64,000 nucleotides of DNA from Trematomus loennbergii. Its lineage: Eukaryota > Chordata > Actinopteri > Perciformes > Nototheniidae. Both the position numbers and the translations under genes were made by a program. The stretch is from contig JAAOOA010000599.1 of assembly GCA_012861695.1 (NCBI GenBank), positions 184,501 to 248,500 of the forward strand. The letters run 5' to 3'. Position 1 is the stretch's first letter; each line of letters opens with the position of its first letter. Of this stretch, positions 43,647 to 55,554 are shown piece after piece. The notes beneath the pieces are model-generated. The model was not told where the DNA came from, did no database searches, and was given only the letters and a program-made list of their open reading frames with translations.

Positions 43647-43960
43647 CAGGGGTGCACATAACTGGTACGCATGCACGGCAACAATCTGAAATGCGTACCG
43701 TCACTTGTGTCACAAAGCGCATTTGCGTACCAACGTACTTGTGAAGCTTTTCCAGAAGGTGGTTAGATCACCGGACGACAGAGTCGGTCTCCGTGTGCAC
43801 AGGCAGGGCTGCTGCTAACGGAATTGTGCCAAAACTATTGGCGTTCGCGACACAGAGGGCTTCATCAAATAACTTTAAGTGGAGCCAGAAGTTGGAGGAC
43901 CAAACACTGACTCCAGGTACTCATCTGAGTACCTCACTGAGAAAGTTATGTGCACCCCTG
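43647..43960. mobile_element. hAT-type MITE, 314 bp, with 8-bp target duplication
   Basis: The ends CAGGGGTGCACATAACT and AGTTATGTGCACCCCTG are perfect inverted repeats. GTCATAAC is duplicated exactly at 43639-43646 and 43961-43968, as expected for hAT. It is nested in the MITE starting at 42522. No transposase. Confidence 0.88.
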
Positions 43961-44149
43961 GTCATAACGATGTTTTGGCTTGTGTAACCATTAGCCAATC
44001 AGCAACCAAGGTAACCCCCCCCCCCCCATTATCACTTATCACCTGAATCTCCTCCTAGAGCACCATTGAGTTCTTTGTAACCAAATCTCTCTCAGAGGGG
44101 CGTGGGGAGGGGCTCCTTATTTTCATCTAAAGTAACAGACAGATTTCCC

Positions 44150-44822
44150 TTTCACACCAACGCAGTTCCCGTTCTAGCTCCTCTGGCGCTCTTCTGGTTC
44201 GGAACCGGTTTTTCTTTTCAGCCCCCGTTTTGTTCGCACCGCCCAGAGCCTGAGTGGGCTGCGTCATTGCGTAACCGTTTACGTGCCTGCTTCATAAACC
44301 GCGGGGAAACCCCTCAAATCGACAACAACAACAATGGATTGTATTGAAGCACCGCTCGTTTTGCTTTGTCGAAACCAAATGGAAATAATAGGACGACTTC
44401 AACATGAACTTTCCATTCGTCACAAGCGACTGTCGAAGCGAATGTTCTTTGACAGAGTCTAGCAAATAATGTGGACTTGTTTTTCGGACGACCGCTGCCA
44501 CTCCGTCCGAGGCCTCGCTTTTGGTCCCGATAATCCTTCTTAACTTTTTCAGTTCGTTGCAAATCTGGTCCACGGTTTAAGTTTGGGGTTTTCCATCGTT
44601 GTGTACAAACAGTGCAAAACGTGGGCTTGTTGTTGTTGTCCAGGAGGTTGATCCCGCGTGACGTATGCGGTTCTTGCTTCTAGACCAACAATTGTTTGGA
44701 GCTTGGTAAGAACCGGTTTTCGGGGAAAAGAGCCGGCTCCGCGGCGGTGTGAACAGGAATAACCGGTGCTTATCATCAGGCTCTAGCTCCGAACCGGCCC
44801 TGGAACCACGTTGGTGTGAAAC
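44150..44822. mobile_element. Palindrome-ended repeat with TTTCACACCAACG termini
   Basis: TTTCACACCAACGCAGTTCC at the left is mirrored by GGAACCACGTTGGTGTGAAA at the right. CTAGCTCC and GGTTCGGAACCGG motifs recur inverted near both ends. Short minus-strand frames inside show no recognised domain. Confidence 0.6.
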
Positions 44823-45375
44823 GAGCAAGAGAATCAGCACTTTGGAAACAGGGCAACGCAGAGAGTGTGAGTAGTGTGAAGTGCTTTTAAAGTTTTATTT
44901 GTTTAACATTAATAACAATTCCGGTGTCTTGAAATGAAGTATGATTAGCTAACATTAACTATGATAGTCTTAAGGCAATACAAACAAACATCTGTTAGCT
45001 TATGATAGCTTCTAACAGTATTAAAGGCACTAAAAACAATTATTTGTTAGCTATAGCTTTCGGCAAAAGCTAATGCTAATAGCATTAGTTTTACTGTCGG
45101 GTTACTCATTATTGGATCCGCGAGCTGCATGATACTGACGGGCTGTCAAGAGAGGGAGAGAGAGCGCTCCGTTTATTATTCCCGTGTTATAAATTACTGT
45201 ACACTTTTGAATAATGTAGTTAATCTACTAGAATTAGTTTGTTTAATATCGAATCATATACATTTGTTTAAAAGCTCAATAAATAACGAAGACCTTTGAC
45301 CGGCACTTTTCTCATTTTGTCCGGAAGATTTAAACTTTAACGGACATGTTGACCGGCAAAAAAATATTCTAACAG

Positions 45376-46624
45376 GAACTCTGGTGTGCGCGCATTTCAC
45401 GAAAGCTTCCAAAACATTGCCCAGTTTGAGGCCGGATATGCACAGCATTTGAAACTGAAGGACGATGCTATTCCTAGTTTGTTTGGACCGTTTGGAGCAG
45501 GGGAAGATTCGGGTACACAACCTGTAAGTTTGCATTGTTATTTGTGTATTTATCAAACAAGACTGTTTAAATGTGTAAACTGTGTCGGACTGCTAAGCCA
45601 TTGACACAGTGCTAACTGTGCTAACTAAGTTGCTAGCGTTTCCATATATCAACTCTAATATCAGCAGATGGCCTTGCATACATGTATCTCATAGCAGGAG
45701 AATGTCTGCATTCACACACGAAATACTCATAGACAGTATACTCCGGGTGATTTGCCGTACGGTCAGTCGCGAAATAATTACATTATAGCTGGCGTAGCGT
45801 GTAGCTACCGAGCTAAAACATTTTTTTGTTATGCCAGCTACAATGAATGTAGCAGACTACCCGTATAAGATTGCAATTGTAAACACGTTCTTGCTAGCCT
45901 AATATGAATCACTAGCTTTTGTTCATAGTGGTTTTATTACACTAAACAAGCCCAGCTTACTGGGCTAACGACGTTGCTAGCGTTTAAATATATCAACTAC
46001 AATGTCAGCAGATGGCCTTACATGTTTGTCATGGCAGGAGAATGTCTGCAGTCACACACGGAATACTCATACAGTATACTCCGGGTGATTTACCGTACAT
46101 TGTGACAGTACATGTACATACTGCATGTATAGCTAACGAGGCTAGCTATACATGCTAGCGCAAAACAATGTATTCATGCCAGTTACAATGAATGACCGAA
46201 CGTAGCAGACTACCCGTATAAGATTGCAATTATAAACACGTTATTGCTAGCCTAATATGAACCACTAGCTTTTGTTCATAGTAGTTTTATTACACTACAT
46301 TATAGTTGCCGTTCCTCCGAGCTAGCGTTCATATCGTGTTAGCTACCAAAGTAAACAAAGCTAGGTTAGCATATTAGCTGGCAAGCTTACTGTGTTCATT
46401 AGATAGATCCACACTCCTACCACAACTACTACTAACGAATCTAAAACAACTAAGTTTCTCTAATATTTTGTGATTTGCATTTGATTTCGTCCAGCCAGAT
46501 CCTGCCGGACAATACATGACGGGACTACCACCAGGCCCCGGCTGCGATAGGCAAGATGCCGACAACGGGGAGGAATTGATGATATACCGTGTATATATGT
46601 ATATTTATGTTCATTTTGTACATT
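45376..46624 (+). CDS. THAP-like domain gene fragment, last two exons
   Basis: Exon 45376-45523 (acceptor TTCTAACAG, donor GTAAGTT) reads GYAQHLKLKDDAIPSLF near its middle. This resembles the C-terminal half of THAP-type zinc fingers, where an HF motif precedes a GF/GY...L.L.DDAIPSLF segment. An apparent single-base loss near 45406 separates the VCAHFTKA piece from the rest. A second exon from 46495 joins in phase, reads DPAGQYMTGLPPGPGC, and stops at 46624-46626, just before AATAAA at 46630. The 5' part is not found. It may be a transposon-derived gene. The reading as THAP is tentative. Confidence 0.35.
45632..46298 (+). repeat. Tandem duplication of about 320 bp
   Basis: 45632-45943 and 45975-46298 share CAGCAGATGGCCTT, GCAGGAGAATGTCTGCA, ACTCCGGGTGATTT, AGCAGACTACCCGTATAAGA and ACTAGCTTTTGTTCATAGT in the same order with scattered differences. 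It lies in the intron of the THAP-like fragment. Confidence 0.85.
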
Positions 46625-47242
46625 TCTAAAAATAAAGTTTAATGGAAATACTTAGTAGGCCTATCCTTTCTTCCCTGAATTATTTGCTCCTATAACATAT
46701 CATTCATATATAGCAAACCATGATTTGATTTCTCATCAAACAGTAGTAGTTTATTACAGGTAAAAATAACTTACTCTTTGTTATGACCGGCTCGTAGGCC
46801 ACAACGGAAAGACAAGGAGACATACACGAGTTTACAAAACCACGGCACATTTATTGTGGTAAATGCAGAGATAGGTGGTCGAGGGGAGAGGATCGCCGAG
46901 TTCGTCTTCAGCTCCGGCCAGGTGTCCGTGATCGCGCTGATTAGCCTCTTCAGCTCCACCCCATCGTAAGACCTGCAACACACCTGCACAAAGGCCCTGG
47001 GGCCGTCACACTCTTCTATAACAACAGTTGTAGGTACAGTTCGGTTAGTTAGCGTATAAAATATACGGCTGTACCGACGCCATTATAAGACTGATGTTCC
47101 GAGAGCGAGCCGAAAAAAGCACTGTTAGACATAGGCGAAGCCCTCCGCCATAACCCCCATCATCCCAGATCCTTCCATCCCCATCATCCCAGATCCAGCC
47201 ATCCCCATCATCCCAGGGGGAAAGATGCAAAGGGTCCGTGTA

Positions 47243-49941
47243 GAGCCTGTACTGAAGAAGAAATGTCCCATATGCCATGTTCTCATAAATTAAAAAAATG
47301 TGAAAAGGCACATGGAAAGAAAGCACTCTGCCAAACAAAAGGACATAACCGCAAGTTCACACCTACAGAGTGAATGCATAGATCCTGAAAATGGAGTCTA
47401 TGCTGTCCACAAAGCCTTCCATGGAACAAGTACTCCTCTGCATGTTCAGAATAAAGTGTGGGGAGAAAATCAGCATGTGTCTTGTGAAAACAATGAGTGC
47501 CAGGTTAACCTGGAGTTGGCATGGAGGAGTGGAATCAAAGCCTATCAATGTACACATTTAGAATCCATAACCTACTGTTCATCCTATGCCTCCCCTATTG
47601 AGCTTGATGAAGAAACTCTAACGGAGATGGTGAACAGATGGTTTGGTGAAGATAAAAAGAGACTCTGCCTCGTTCGGCAAAACCTTGATAAATGTAACCA
47701 CGTCCCTTTATCTGTGTACTCGAAAACTGGAACCCCGAAGACCACAAAATATACATCCATATATGAGCCTACTGTTTCATATTACAGTCGATTGGGAAGA
47801 GTCATGGTGTCGTACGACACAAAAAAGAATTTGTGGCACTGTCCTTGTGCAAGGTCAAAGATATCATGCCCACACAAATACATTGCAAAATGGCACTTAT
47901 TTCAGACACACCGTGAACTATTCAGGAAAGTCAGAAGCACAGAGGAGGTGGAGTGCCTGAGTACAGCAGCATCAACAGAGGACGAACACAGTCACGATGA
48001 GGCTGATCTGGGTGATATACCATATCCACCAAAAGGTGTCGAACAAAATGTTACATGCTGTTCTGCCAGAACATTTGCGGCTTCCATCAGTGGAAGTGCA
48101 ATATTCAAGGCACCTCATTCCAGAGGAGATGATGTGCCAGCACTGCCCAGGCAATGTGCCTGTGACCTCATTACACATAAGGCCAAAGTCCTCACCAAGT
48201 CACGTATTCTTGTGTGAGCTGTGGTGATCATCCACCAGTGGTCATCATGGACCTCCATAGGAAGGGGGCCTTCCATTTGTCAGGTGAGAATGCTTTCATG
48301 GAATAGACTTGTTTAGATCAGACTACTACATACTGGATTATCCCCTGAATTCACTTTTTTTGTAATTTTGTACACTATTTCTTTAGTAAGTGACCTTCCA
48401 CAACCTCCGGTGGACTTCAATGGAGAGGTTGATATGGAATGTTTTTGGGACGCACTTTCACTGGAAAGGATCGGTCGAGGATTTGTAAAAGTAATGCAAG
48501 ACAAGATTAACAAGCAATTAATAAACATTTCACACTTTACAACTAAAGAATTATGTGACGAACAACAAACTAACTAACACGTGTAGATAGATCCATAACC
48601 TGTTTACATTTATCAAGATGTCACTTAACTTCAACTCCAAGATGTATTGATATATTTGTGTTTTGATATTTCCAAAGGCCAGCAAAAAAATCCATTTGCA
48701 GTACCACCCACTTTACACTTTTGGGCACCATGGATAGGCAAAAATACACGCCGCTCAAACCATGTCCTCAACACAGAATTTGCAAAAGTCCGTCCACAAA
48801 AACCAGCTGAGGTCCAGGAAATAACAGTCACAGAAGACCAACTGAGAGAGGAACTGTACAAGCAGAAGGGAAGACACTATTTATTATATCTTTCTCTTTA
48901 GGAGAGATTATTATTTTCCCGGAAAACATGCAGCACCTCACACATTTAATGTATTTTATTGGATAGGTTGAAGTGGTGAGGACATTATGCAGGGAGTGTG
49001 GATTGGATTCCTCTGGATCGCGCACTGACCTCCTCCTGAGATTGTCCAATGAAATGCAGTCAAACCTACGACAAGGTTTTTCAAAAGATTTGGGCGGCCT
49101 CAGGTAAACTAAATGTGGGAGCTACCGTTTTTGTAAAGTTATGCTAAGGGGGGGGGGGTCTTATTTTTGGATTTCATACATTGTTTAATGTGATCTCATA
49201 TCGACTCTGTGGGATGAAAACATTTTTAGCAGGATAAACTGAGGTTGTCTTTTTCTCATCTCAGGTGGTTGGGTTGTGATTATGTGCCCGTGCGGCATTG
49301 TATACAGTATTAAGTGTAACATTCGAGCGGAAAGCCCACGTGACTTCACAGACATCCTGCTTTCTTGGAAACACATGCCAAATATTGTCATATTGACTTT
49401 GCACGTGGACTAGCAACACACATGAATCTCAGAGAACCAGAAAAGTTGCCTTTACACCATTTGAAGGACGGTTACTGGCCCCAACTCCAGATAACATCAA
49501 ACAAGCGAAAGGGAAAACTGAAGGTGTCACTACCTTGGCTGAACTGCAAAAAACTGGTCCCAGACCCTGAATGCCATCCAATAACCGGTTCAGCAGAGCA
49601 TTATGCTCTGTATGACCGATTCCATGAGGACAATACAAAGATGCCCGTGACGCCCTGCGGAGCTTGGCCTGGTCCCACAACTTGCTGGAAAAATAAATAG
49701 TCAAGTAGCAGAACAGCTATTTGCAAGGATGAAAAAAAACAATTACTTCCTAAACATGGCTTTACCAACAACCCATCTGTTCCTGATGAGGAATATCATC
49801 CACCATCACAATGTTCACAAAAACAAACAGCGACTGGACAAAATAAAAAAGACTTTTCAAACCGACATATCAATCAACATCCACAACCAGGCAGTGTTGG
49901 GTCACATTTTTAAATGCAGTTTTCCTACAATTGTTTTATAA
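47243..49941 (+). CDS. Zisupton/KDZ-like transposase gene (zinc finger, SWIM, SAP, transposase core), disrupted
   Basis: Parts in order are as follows. A C2H2-type finger (CPIC at 47264, then RHMERKH) has an in-frame TAA at 47291. A long exon to about 48190 has a SWIM zinc finger, HCPCARSKISCPH (about 47837-47875). Shorter exons at about 48388-48520 and 48677-48870 follow. Next comes a SAP-like motif LCRECGLDSSGSRTDLLLRL (about 48978-49040). The core at 49253-49941 contains CPCGIVYSIKCNIRAESPRD, KLKVSLPWLNCKKLVPDPEC and NNYFLNMALPTTHLFLMRN. This combination is known from fish Zisupton and KDZ-superfamily transposons and from HMGXB3-like proteins. Single-base losses (near 49394, 49453 and 49690) break the core. 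It was probably a transposase, judged by domains. The start of the gene is not resolved. Confidence 0.6.
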
Positions 49942-50144
49942 ATACAGCATATTATTAGTCACGGGGGGGGGGGGGGGGGGGGAAGAGTGATCATGTACTG
50001 GCATGTTCTTAATTTAGTTTTTCAGTATGACAGTAGTTACAGAGCATATCAGGATTAGGAACTTCTTTCACCTGATGGTTTAGCTTTCTGAAAAATCACT
50101 GACATATGTATGACTGGTATTGGGTTTTTCTACTTTAGTTTCAG

Positions 50145-53100
50145 CAGATGCAGTGCCCCCGACAGAAGTCATCGGCGTGCCCCTGACAGAAGCCATCGGC
50201 GTGCCCCTGACAGAAGCCATCGCCGTGCCCCCGACAGAAGCCATCGCCGTGCCCCTGACAGAAGCCATCGGCGTGCCCCTGACAGAAGCCATCGCCGTGC
50301 CCCCGACAGAAGCCATCGCCGTGCCCCCGACAGAAGCCATCGCCGTGCCCCGACAGAAGCCATCGCCGTGCCCCCGACAAAGCCATCGGCGTGCCCCCGA
50401 CAGAAGCCATCGCCGTGCCCCCGACAGAAGCCATCGCCGTGCCCCCGACAGAAGCCATCGGCGTGCCCCCGACAGAAGCCATCGCCGTGCCCCCGACAGA
50501 AGCCATCGCCGTGCCCCCGACAGAAGCCATCGCCGTGCCCCCGACTGAAGCCATCGGCGTGCCCCCGACAGAAGCCATCGCCGTGCCCCCGACAGAAGCC
50601 ATCGCCGTGCCCCCGACAGAAGCCATCGCCGTGCCCCCGACAAAGCCATCGGCGTGCCCCCGACAGAAGCCATCGCCGTGCCCCGACAGAAGCCATCGCC
50701 GTGCCCCCGACAGAAGCCATCGGCGTGCCCCCGACAAAAGCCATCGCCGTGCCCCTGACAAAAGCCATCGCCGTGCCCCTGACAAAGCCATCGGTGTGCC
50801 CTGACAAAAGCCATCGCCGTGCCCCTGACAAAGCCATCGCGTGCCCCTGACAAAGCCATCGGTGTGCCCCTGACAAAAGCCATCGCCGTGCCCCTGACAG
50901 AAGCCATCGTGCCCCTGACACAAAGCCATCGCGTGCCCCTGACAGAAGCCATCGCCGTGCCCCTGACAAAAGCCATCGGTGTGCCCCTGACAAAAGCCAT
51001 CGCCGTGCCCCTGACAAAAGCCATCGGCGTGCCCTGACAAAAGCCATCGCGTGCCCCTGACAAAAGCCATCGCCGTGCCCCTGACAGAAGCCATCGCCGT
51101 GCCCCTGACAAAAGCCATCGCCTGCCCCCGACAGAAGCCATCGGTGCCCCTGACAAAGCCATCGCGCGTGCCCCTGACAAAATCCATCGCGTGCCCCTGA
51201 CAAAGCCATCGCCGTGCCCCTGACAGAAGCCATCGCCGTGCCCCTGACAGAAGCCATCGCCGTGCCCTGACAGAAGCCATCGGTGTGCCCCTGACAAAAT
51301 CCATCGGCGTGCCCCTGACAAAAGCCATCGCCGTGCCCCTGACAGAAGCCATCGCCGTGCCCCTGACAGAAGCCATCGGTGTGCCCCTGACAAAAGCCAT
51401 CGCCGTGCCCCTGACAAAAGCCATCGGCGTGCCCCTGACAAAAGCCATCGCCGTGCCCCTGACAGAAGCCATCGCCGTGCCCCTGACAGAAGCCATCGCC
51501 GTGCCCCTGACAGAAGCCATCGGTGTGCCCCTGACAAAATCCATCGGCGTGCCCCTGACAAAAGCCATCGCCGTGCCCCTGACAGAAGCCATCGCCGTGC
51601 CCCTGACAGAAGCCATCGGTGTGCCCCTGACAAAATCCATCGGCGTGCCCCTGACAAAAGCCATCGCCGTGCCCCGACAGCCATCGCCGTGCCCTGACAG
51701 AAGCCATCGCCGTGCCCCGACAGAGGCCCTCAGCTATTCGGCAACAATGAGCCCTGGGAAAAAGACAGGAATCATATCCAGGACCAACTGGTAAGCTAAT
51801 TAGTAGAAATATTAATTATTTGTCATAGCACACACTATTATCTGACTAATAGCTGTTATTTGCAGCTCAATTACGTGTTGGACACTGCAAGGCCTGGGAC
51901 GGAGATCCTGTGAAAGAAGGGCACACATGTATCACACGAGAAGAATTCTGGAGCCTGGGGTTGGGAAGAAACATGGATGCTCATGTGAGTACCGGTAGGG
52001 AGAAGTTTGTTAATACTAGGATTTCTTTTTTTTCTTTTTTTTTTGCTTGTTCATTGATGAGTTTGATTGTGTCTTGTAGATTGGGAATGCCTGCATGAAA
52101 TGGATTCACGAAGCAGCTCGGCAACACGTATGTAACGTATATAAAAGACTAAAGCCTAAATTAAGCAGAATAGCTGTAACTACAGTATATTATACTTTAG
52201 TCTACTTTCAAAGTTGTTGTTTTTTCCAACAGGGCAAAGACATTTATATAGAGGACATGTACATTGTTCCTACATGGAAGAACAGACAAAGCAACACGGT
52301 TGCCAACTTTCCGGTAAGTCTATATAAAATACAAAATATGTATGCGGTCACAAAATTGTATATTTACATAATAACAAGATGTTGTTTCATAAATGTTAGG
52401 AGGATATCAACAGGAAACTTCTTAGTCTTTCCGGCATGGACCAATGCAAATGGGCCAGGACACTTTGTACTCTGTGTAAGGACATGTTACTGTAACTAAA
52501 CTGTTTACTGACACTAGTGTCTATAATAATACTGGTAATTAGTTAGTAACAGGTAAACAAAACAAAGACCGACCATAAATGTCAGTCATTTCTCAGTGTT
52601 GGTCACAACTTTTGCATCATTTTAATGTAATGTTTTTGAACATTTTCATGAACTTACAACATATTACTGAAAACTATTTATAATTTGACTCCTTTAAATG
52701 TCAACTGTTACCTGTTAATTCATGTGTATTCCAACAGAGTCAACTACAACTCTACTCCCTGTCCTAGACTTGTAAACTCTTTACTCATTACCATATTATA
52801 GATCATGAAGCCACTCCGGAGAGAGATGATCTTTTGAGACTCGCAGTACACCTTGCACGAGTCTGGGTTTGGTGATGCTGAGTACAGAGCATTTTTAGGT
52901 CAACAGATGAGACATACTGTTCGCCACGTTCATATGGCACATTACATTTTTGGCTACGTTCCTATAGCCTGTACTGGTATGTTTTGGTTCCTAATGTCTC
53001 AGTGGTTGTCACATATATCTGTTTGAAATGATTTGATATTGCTTTTCTCTGATGTGTGAGCTTTTCTCTGACTTTAGGAAATAATTGCTATCTTTTTAAA

Positions 53101-54877
53101 GATCTGTTCATGCCGGTACTGCAAGGCAATTTTGACAAAGATATGTGGCAGCTACTGTAGACTTATGTGCACAAGTATAACTTTAACATTATGAATTCCA
53201 AAATTTCTTTTTGTTAATCTTTACATTTTTGTCTTGTAGAAATCTTGCTCAGCAGATTGATCCAGGGAGCTGGACTGAGAAGACTGGGCATGATATTGCG
53301 GTGAATGCACAACAAATATTAATAATAAATCCATAGCTACTGCAAAGATAAATTACTATTGCCCGTACTCTGCACATCATGTAAACATCATCATGTGACG
53401 GAGAAGACTTGGGGTTTATCTATCAGTCATGTATTTAATGTTATCTTTTTGTTGTTGATTTTAGGGCTTGCCACCCAGATCTGTGGAAATGACTGCAGGA
53501 TTTTTATGCTTATGGTAGGGTATCAGTTGGTACGTTTGCAGGCTTCTGTAAACATTGTAAATATAATGCTTTGTTTTCCATCTTCTTTGTTCCAGTATAC
53601 TCTATCCATTGTTACAAGCGCCGGGTTTGAATTCCAGGAGGTTAGTTTATGATTTTTTTACCAAAGAAGTAAATGCCTAATTAAAGTGTTGCTTATGTTT
53701 CATCATACTGTTCATCTTGAAGAAAAATGATTTATTATGGACATTGTGAATCAAAAATGTCTTTGTCACTTTCACATTTCATTCAGATGGACATGCCTTT
53801 GATTCGGAAGTGGTGGTGTCTTCTTCTCATGGAGCGTTTTGAAATACAAGGGTATGAAAGCCCTTAACAATATGTGTGTTTTAATTTCAGTAACACTTAA
53901 TTTTGAGGGTCACTTGTAGATTATCTACAATCTCTCAACAAACTCAGTAGCATGTCAATAGAACATCTGTTAGTTATATTAGGTTAACCATCTACAGATC
54001 AGTAGACCATCAGTAACAAGAGCTGTAAGACTCTGGATGGCAATATCTGTTGAGATTATTAATGCATATCAATTGTGCACCAATGCCTTAGCCTTTCCCT
54101 ATGCAATACTTTAGATTACATCTTGTTCTTATTGTTTCAAAGGCACGGCCAAAGGTTTGCCTTCTGGACTCTGGAGGCCAGAAGCTTGCTCGAGGGAACC
54201 CTTCAGCCAGTTTCAGAGTGCAGAGTGCCACGACAGAGTGCCAGAAGAGTGTATCTCCCAGGAGAAGGTGGCCATTGGCATATTGCAGGCATGTATTTAC
54301 AATTACTTTAGTTTTGACAGTAGAGACAATGTAGCTTGAAAGGAATTCGTATTAAATCGTGTTTTATATCTACAGCTGCCTGAAGGCATAATCCGCAGGA
54401 TCCTTACGTTTGTCGTTCTTGAGGATGGATCCTGCAATCTGCACGCTAGCCCTTACCTGCAAGACTTTAAATACATCGTGAGCCAGGGGTCATTCCAAAA
54501 GGAAGCCCACTTCAACTGGCTTGACAGTAAGTTTATAAAGTGTCTTTACTTCTGCCTTCTCCTATCCTAGTATTATGAAGTTGATTGACTAAGAGTAAGG
54601 TCAGCTAAATTAAGGAAGGTTTTGTTGTTTTTCTGTCTGAATTGTAATTTTCTTATGACATTCTACTTCAGGTGTCGTCAACTGGAATATCTTCACAGAG
54701 GGACACAAACAGGAATTTAGGAAGGCCTACCAAATTTCCAGGTGCTTTCAGTGTGACAACCTTTATAAGGACGTTGGCACAGGCTACCGGGGAAGTGGAC
54801 GGCGAGGAATTACAGGGTTTTTACTCAGAAGAGGGCTTCCCGGGGTACTGCAGCTGGAGCTGTTGTCTGGTGGTTGA
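50145..54877 (+). CDS. Ulp1/C48-type cysteine protease gene with coding minisatellite, transposon-type
   Basis: Exons inferred from splice sites: 50145-51790, 51866-51984, 52080-52127, 52233-52313, 52400-52475, 53465-53514, 53596-53640, 53787-53851, one from 54143, 54376-54526, and 54672-54877. The first is almost all a 24-bp repeat encoding (VPLTEAIA)n. Next come YVLDTARPGTEI, CITREEFWSLGLGRNMDAH and GNACMKWIHEAARQH. The exon at 53465 reads LATQICGNDCRIFMLM, matching the Q-x(n)-D-C active-site region of C48 proteases, followed by MPLIRKWWCLLLMERFEI. A later exon (LPEGIIRRILTFVVLEDG) looks F-box-like. A base is missing near 51908 and perhaps near 54820. The catalytic His exon is not identified with certainty. 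It may form one transposon with the preceding gene. It ends near AATAAA at 54925. Confidence 0.55.
50155..51727 (+). repeat. 24-bp coding minisatellite (about 65 copies)
   Basis: The unit is GCCATCGCCGTGCCCCTGAC followed by AGAA. The first half uses mainly CCCCCGACAGAA and the second half mainly CCCCTGACAAAA/AGAA, so there are two homogenised subtypes. GCC and GGC/GGT alternate in the fourth codon (Ala/Gly). Single-base losses cluster between 50640 and 51290. An 18-base G run at about 49964-49981 lies upstream. Confidence 0.95.
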
Positions 54878-55554
54878 GGGAACAGCAGACCCCGCCTCAC
54901 CCCAGTGAAGAATCCACAGTGCCCAATAAATACAAATGTATTCTGCACTGAAATGCCTCTCGTCAAATTGCATGTTTATCTTTTGCAGCCTGGTGCATAA
55001 ACACACTAACAGTTGTTTTTGAGTAATCTAGCACCTCTTCAAAGACACATTTGATTTGATTTATTTCGAACGTGTAATACAATAAAATATATATATAATA
55101 ATGAAATGAAACAAGAGAATTATGATACTGTAGAAACATAAGCAGTATCAAATTGATTCAAAGGAGTTTACACTTATTTAACCCCACCCCTTCTCCCAAA
55201 AACTAAATTAACAGTTTTGTTTTGTTTTAACAAAATATACATCTAAATGTATGTCTACATACAATATACATTTACAATTATAAATAGATTATATCATTAT
55301 TACTACAATATATATATATATTTATGTTGTATGTCAAATTTGATAAGACAAATATAAAAGACTATCTTTTTACATCTGACATACAAAATACATTTGTTAT
55401 TAAAAATCAAAAACATATTAACAACTTGTTGTTAATAATATAATGTAATTTCAGTAAGAAAAACATATTTTCATGCATTTTTAGATGGTTAATAACAAGC
55501 ATTACAATGTCTAAAGAGACTCGCAGTGTATGAGACTCAATACTCGCTGGTTGT

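Larger units (their letters stand above)
42522..44880 (+). mobile_element. MITE of the CCTATCATGC family carrying a minisatellite and two nested elements
   Basis: TTAAAGGTCACCTATCATGC at 42522 is a left end of the family seen at 10304 and 21329. The internal CTACATCAACATGTGTCCCC motif is amplified into the array at 42555. Later family segments (CAGCACTTTGGAAACAGG near 44833) reappear after the nested insertions. The right end is not clearly found, so the extent is approximate. Confidence 0.5.

Noticed and set aside
44292..44840. Minus-strand frames inside the palindrome-ended repeat as a transposase
   Set aside because: No recognisable catalytic or zinc-finger motif, and the frames are short.
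46771..46989. A 72-codon minus-strand frame ending near an AATAAA
   Set aside because: It looks somewhat protein-like (SYDGVELKRLISAITDTW) but I could find no splice-linked exons, domain or second line of evidence.
50080..51707. Three minus-strand frames of more than 500 codons across the 24-bp array
   Set aside because: Stop-free because of the unit's sequence. The plus frame is the one tied to splice sites and downstream protease exons.
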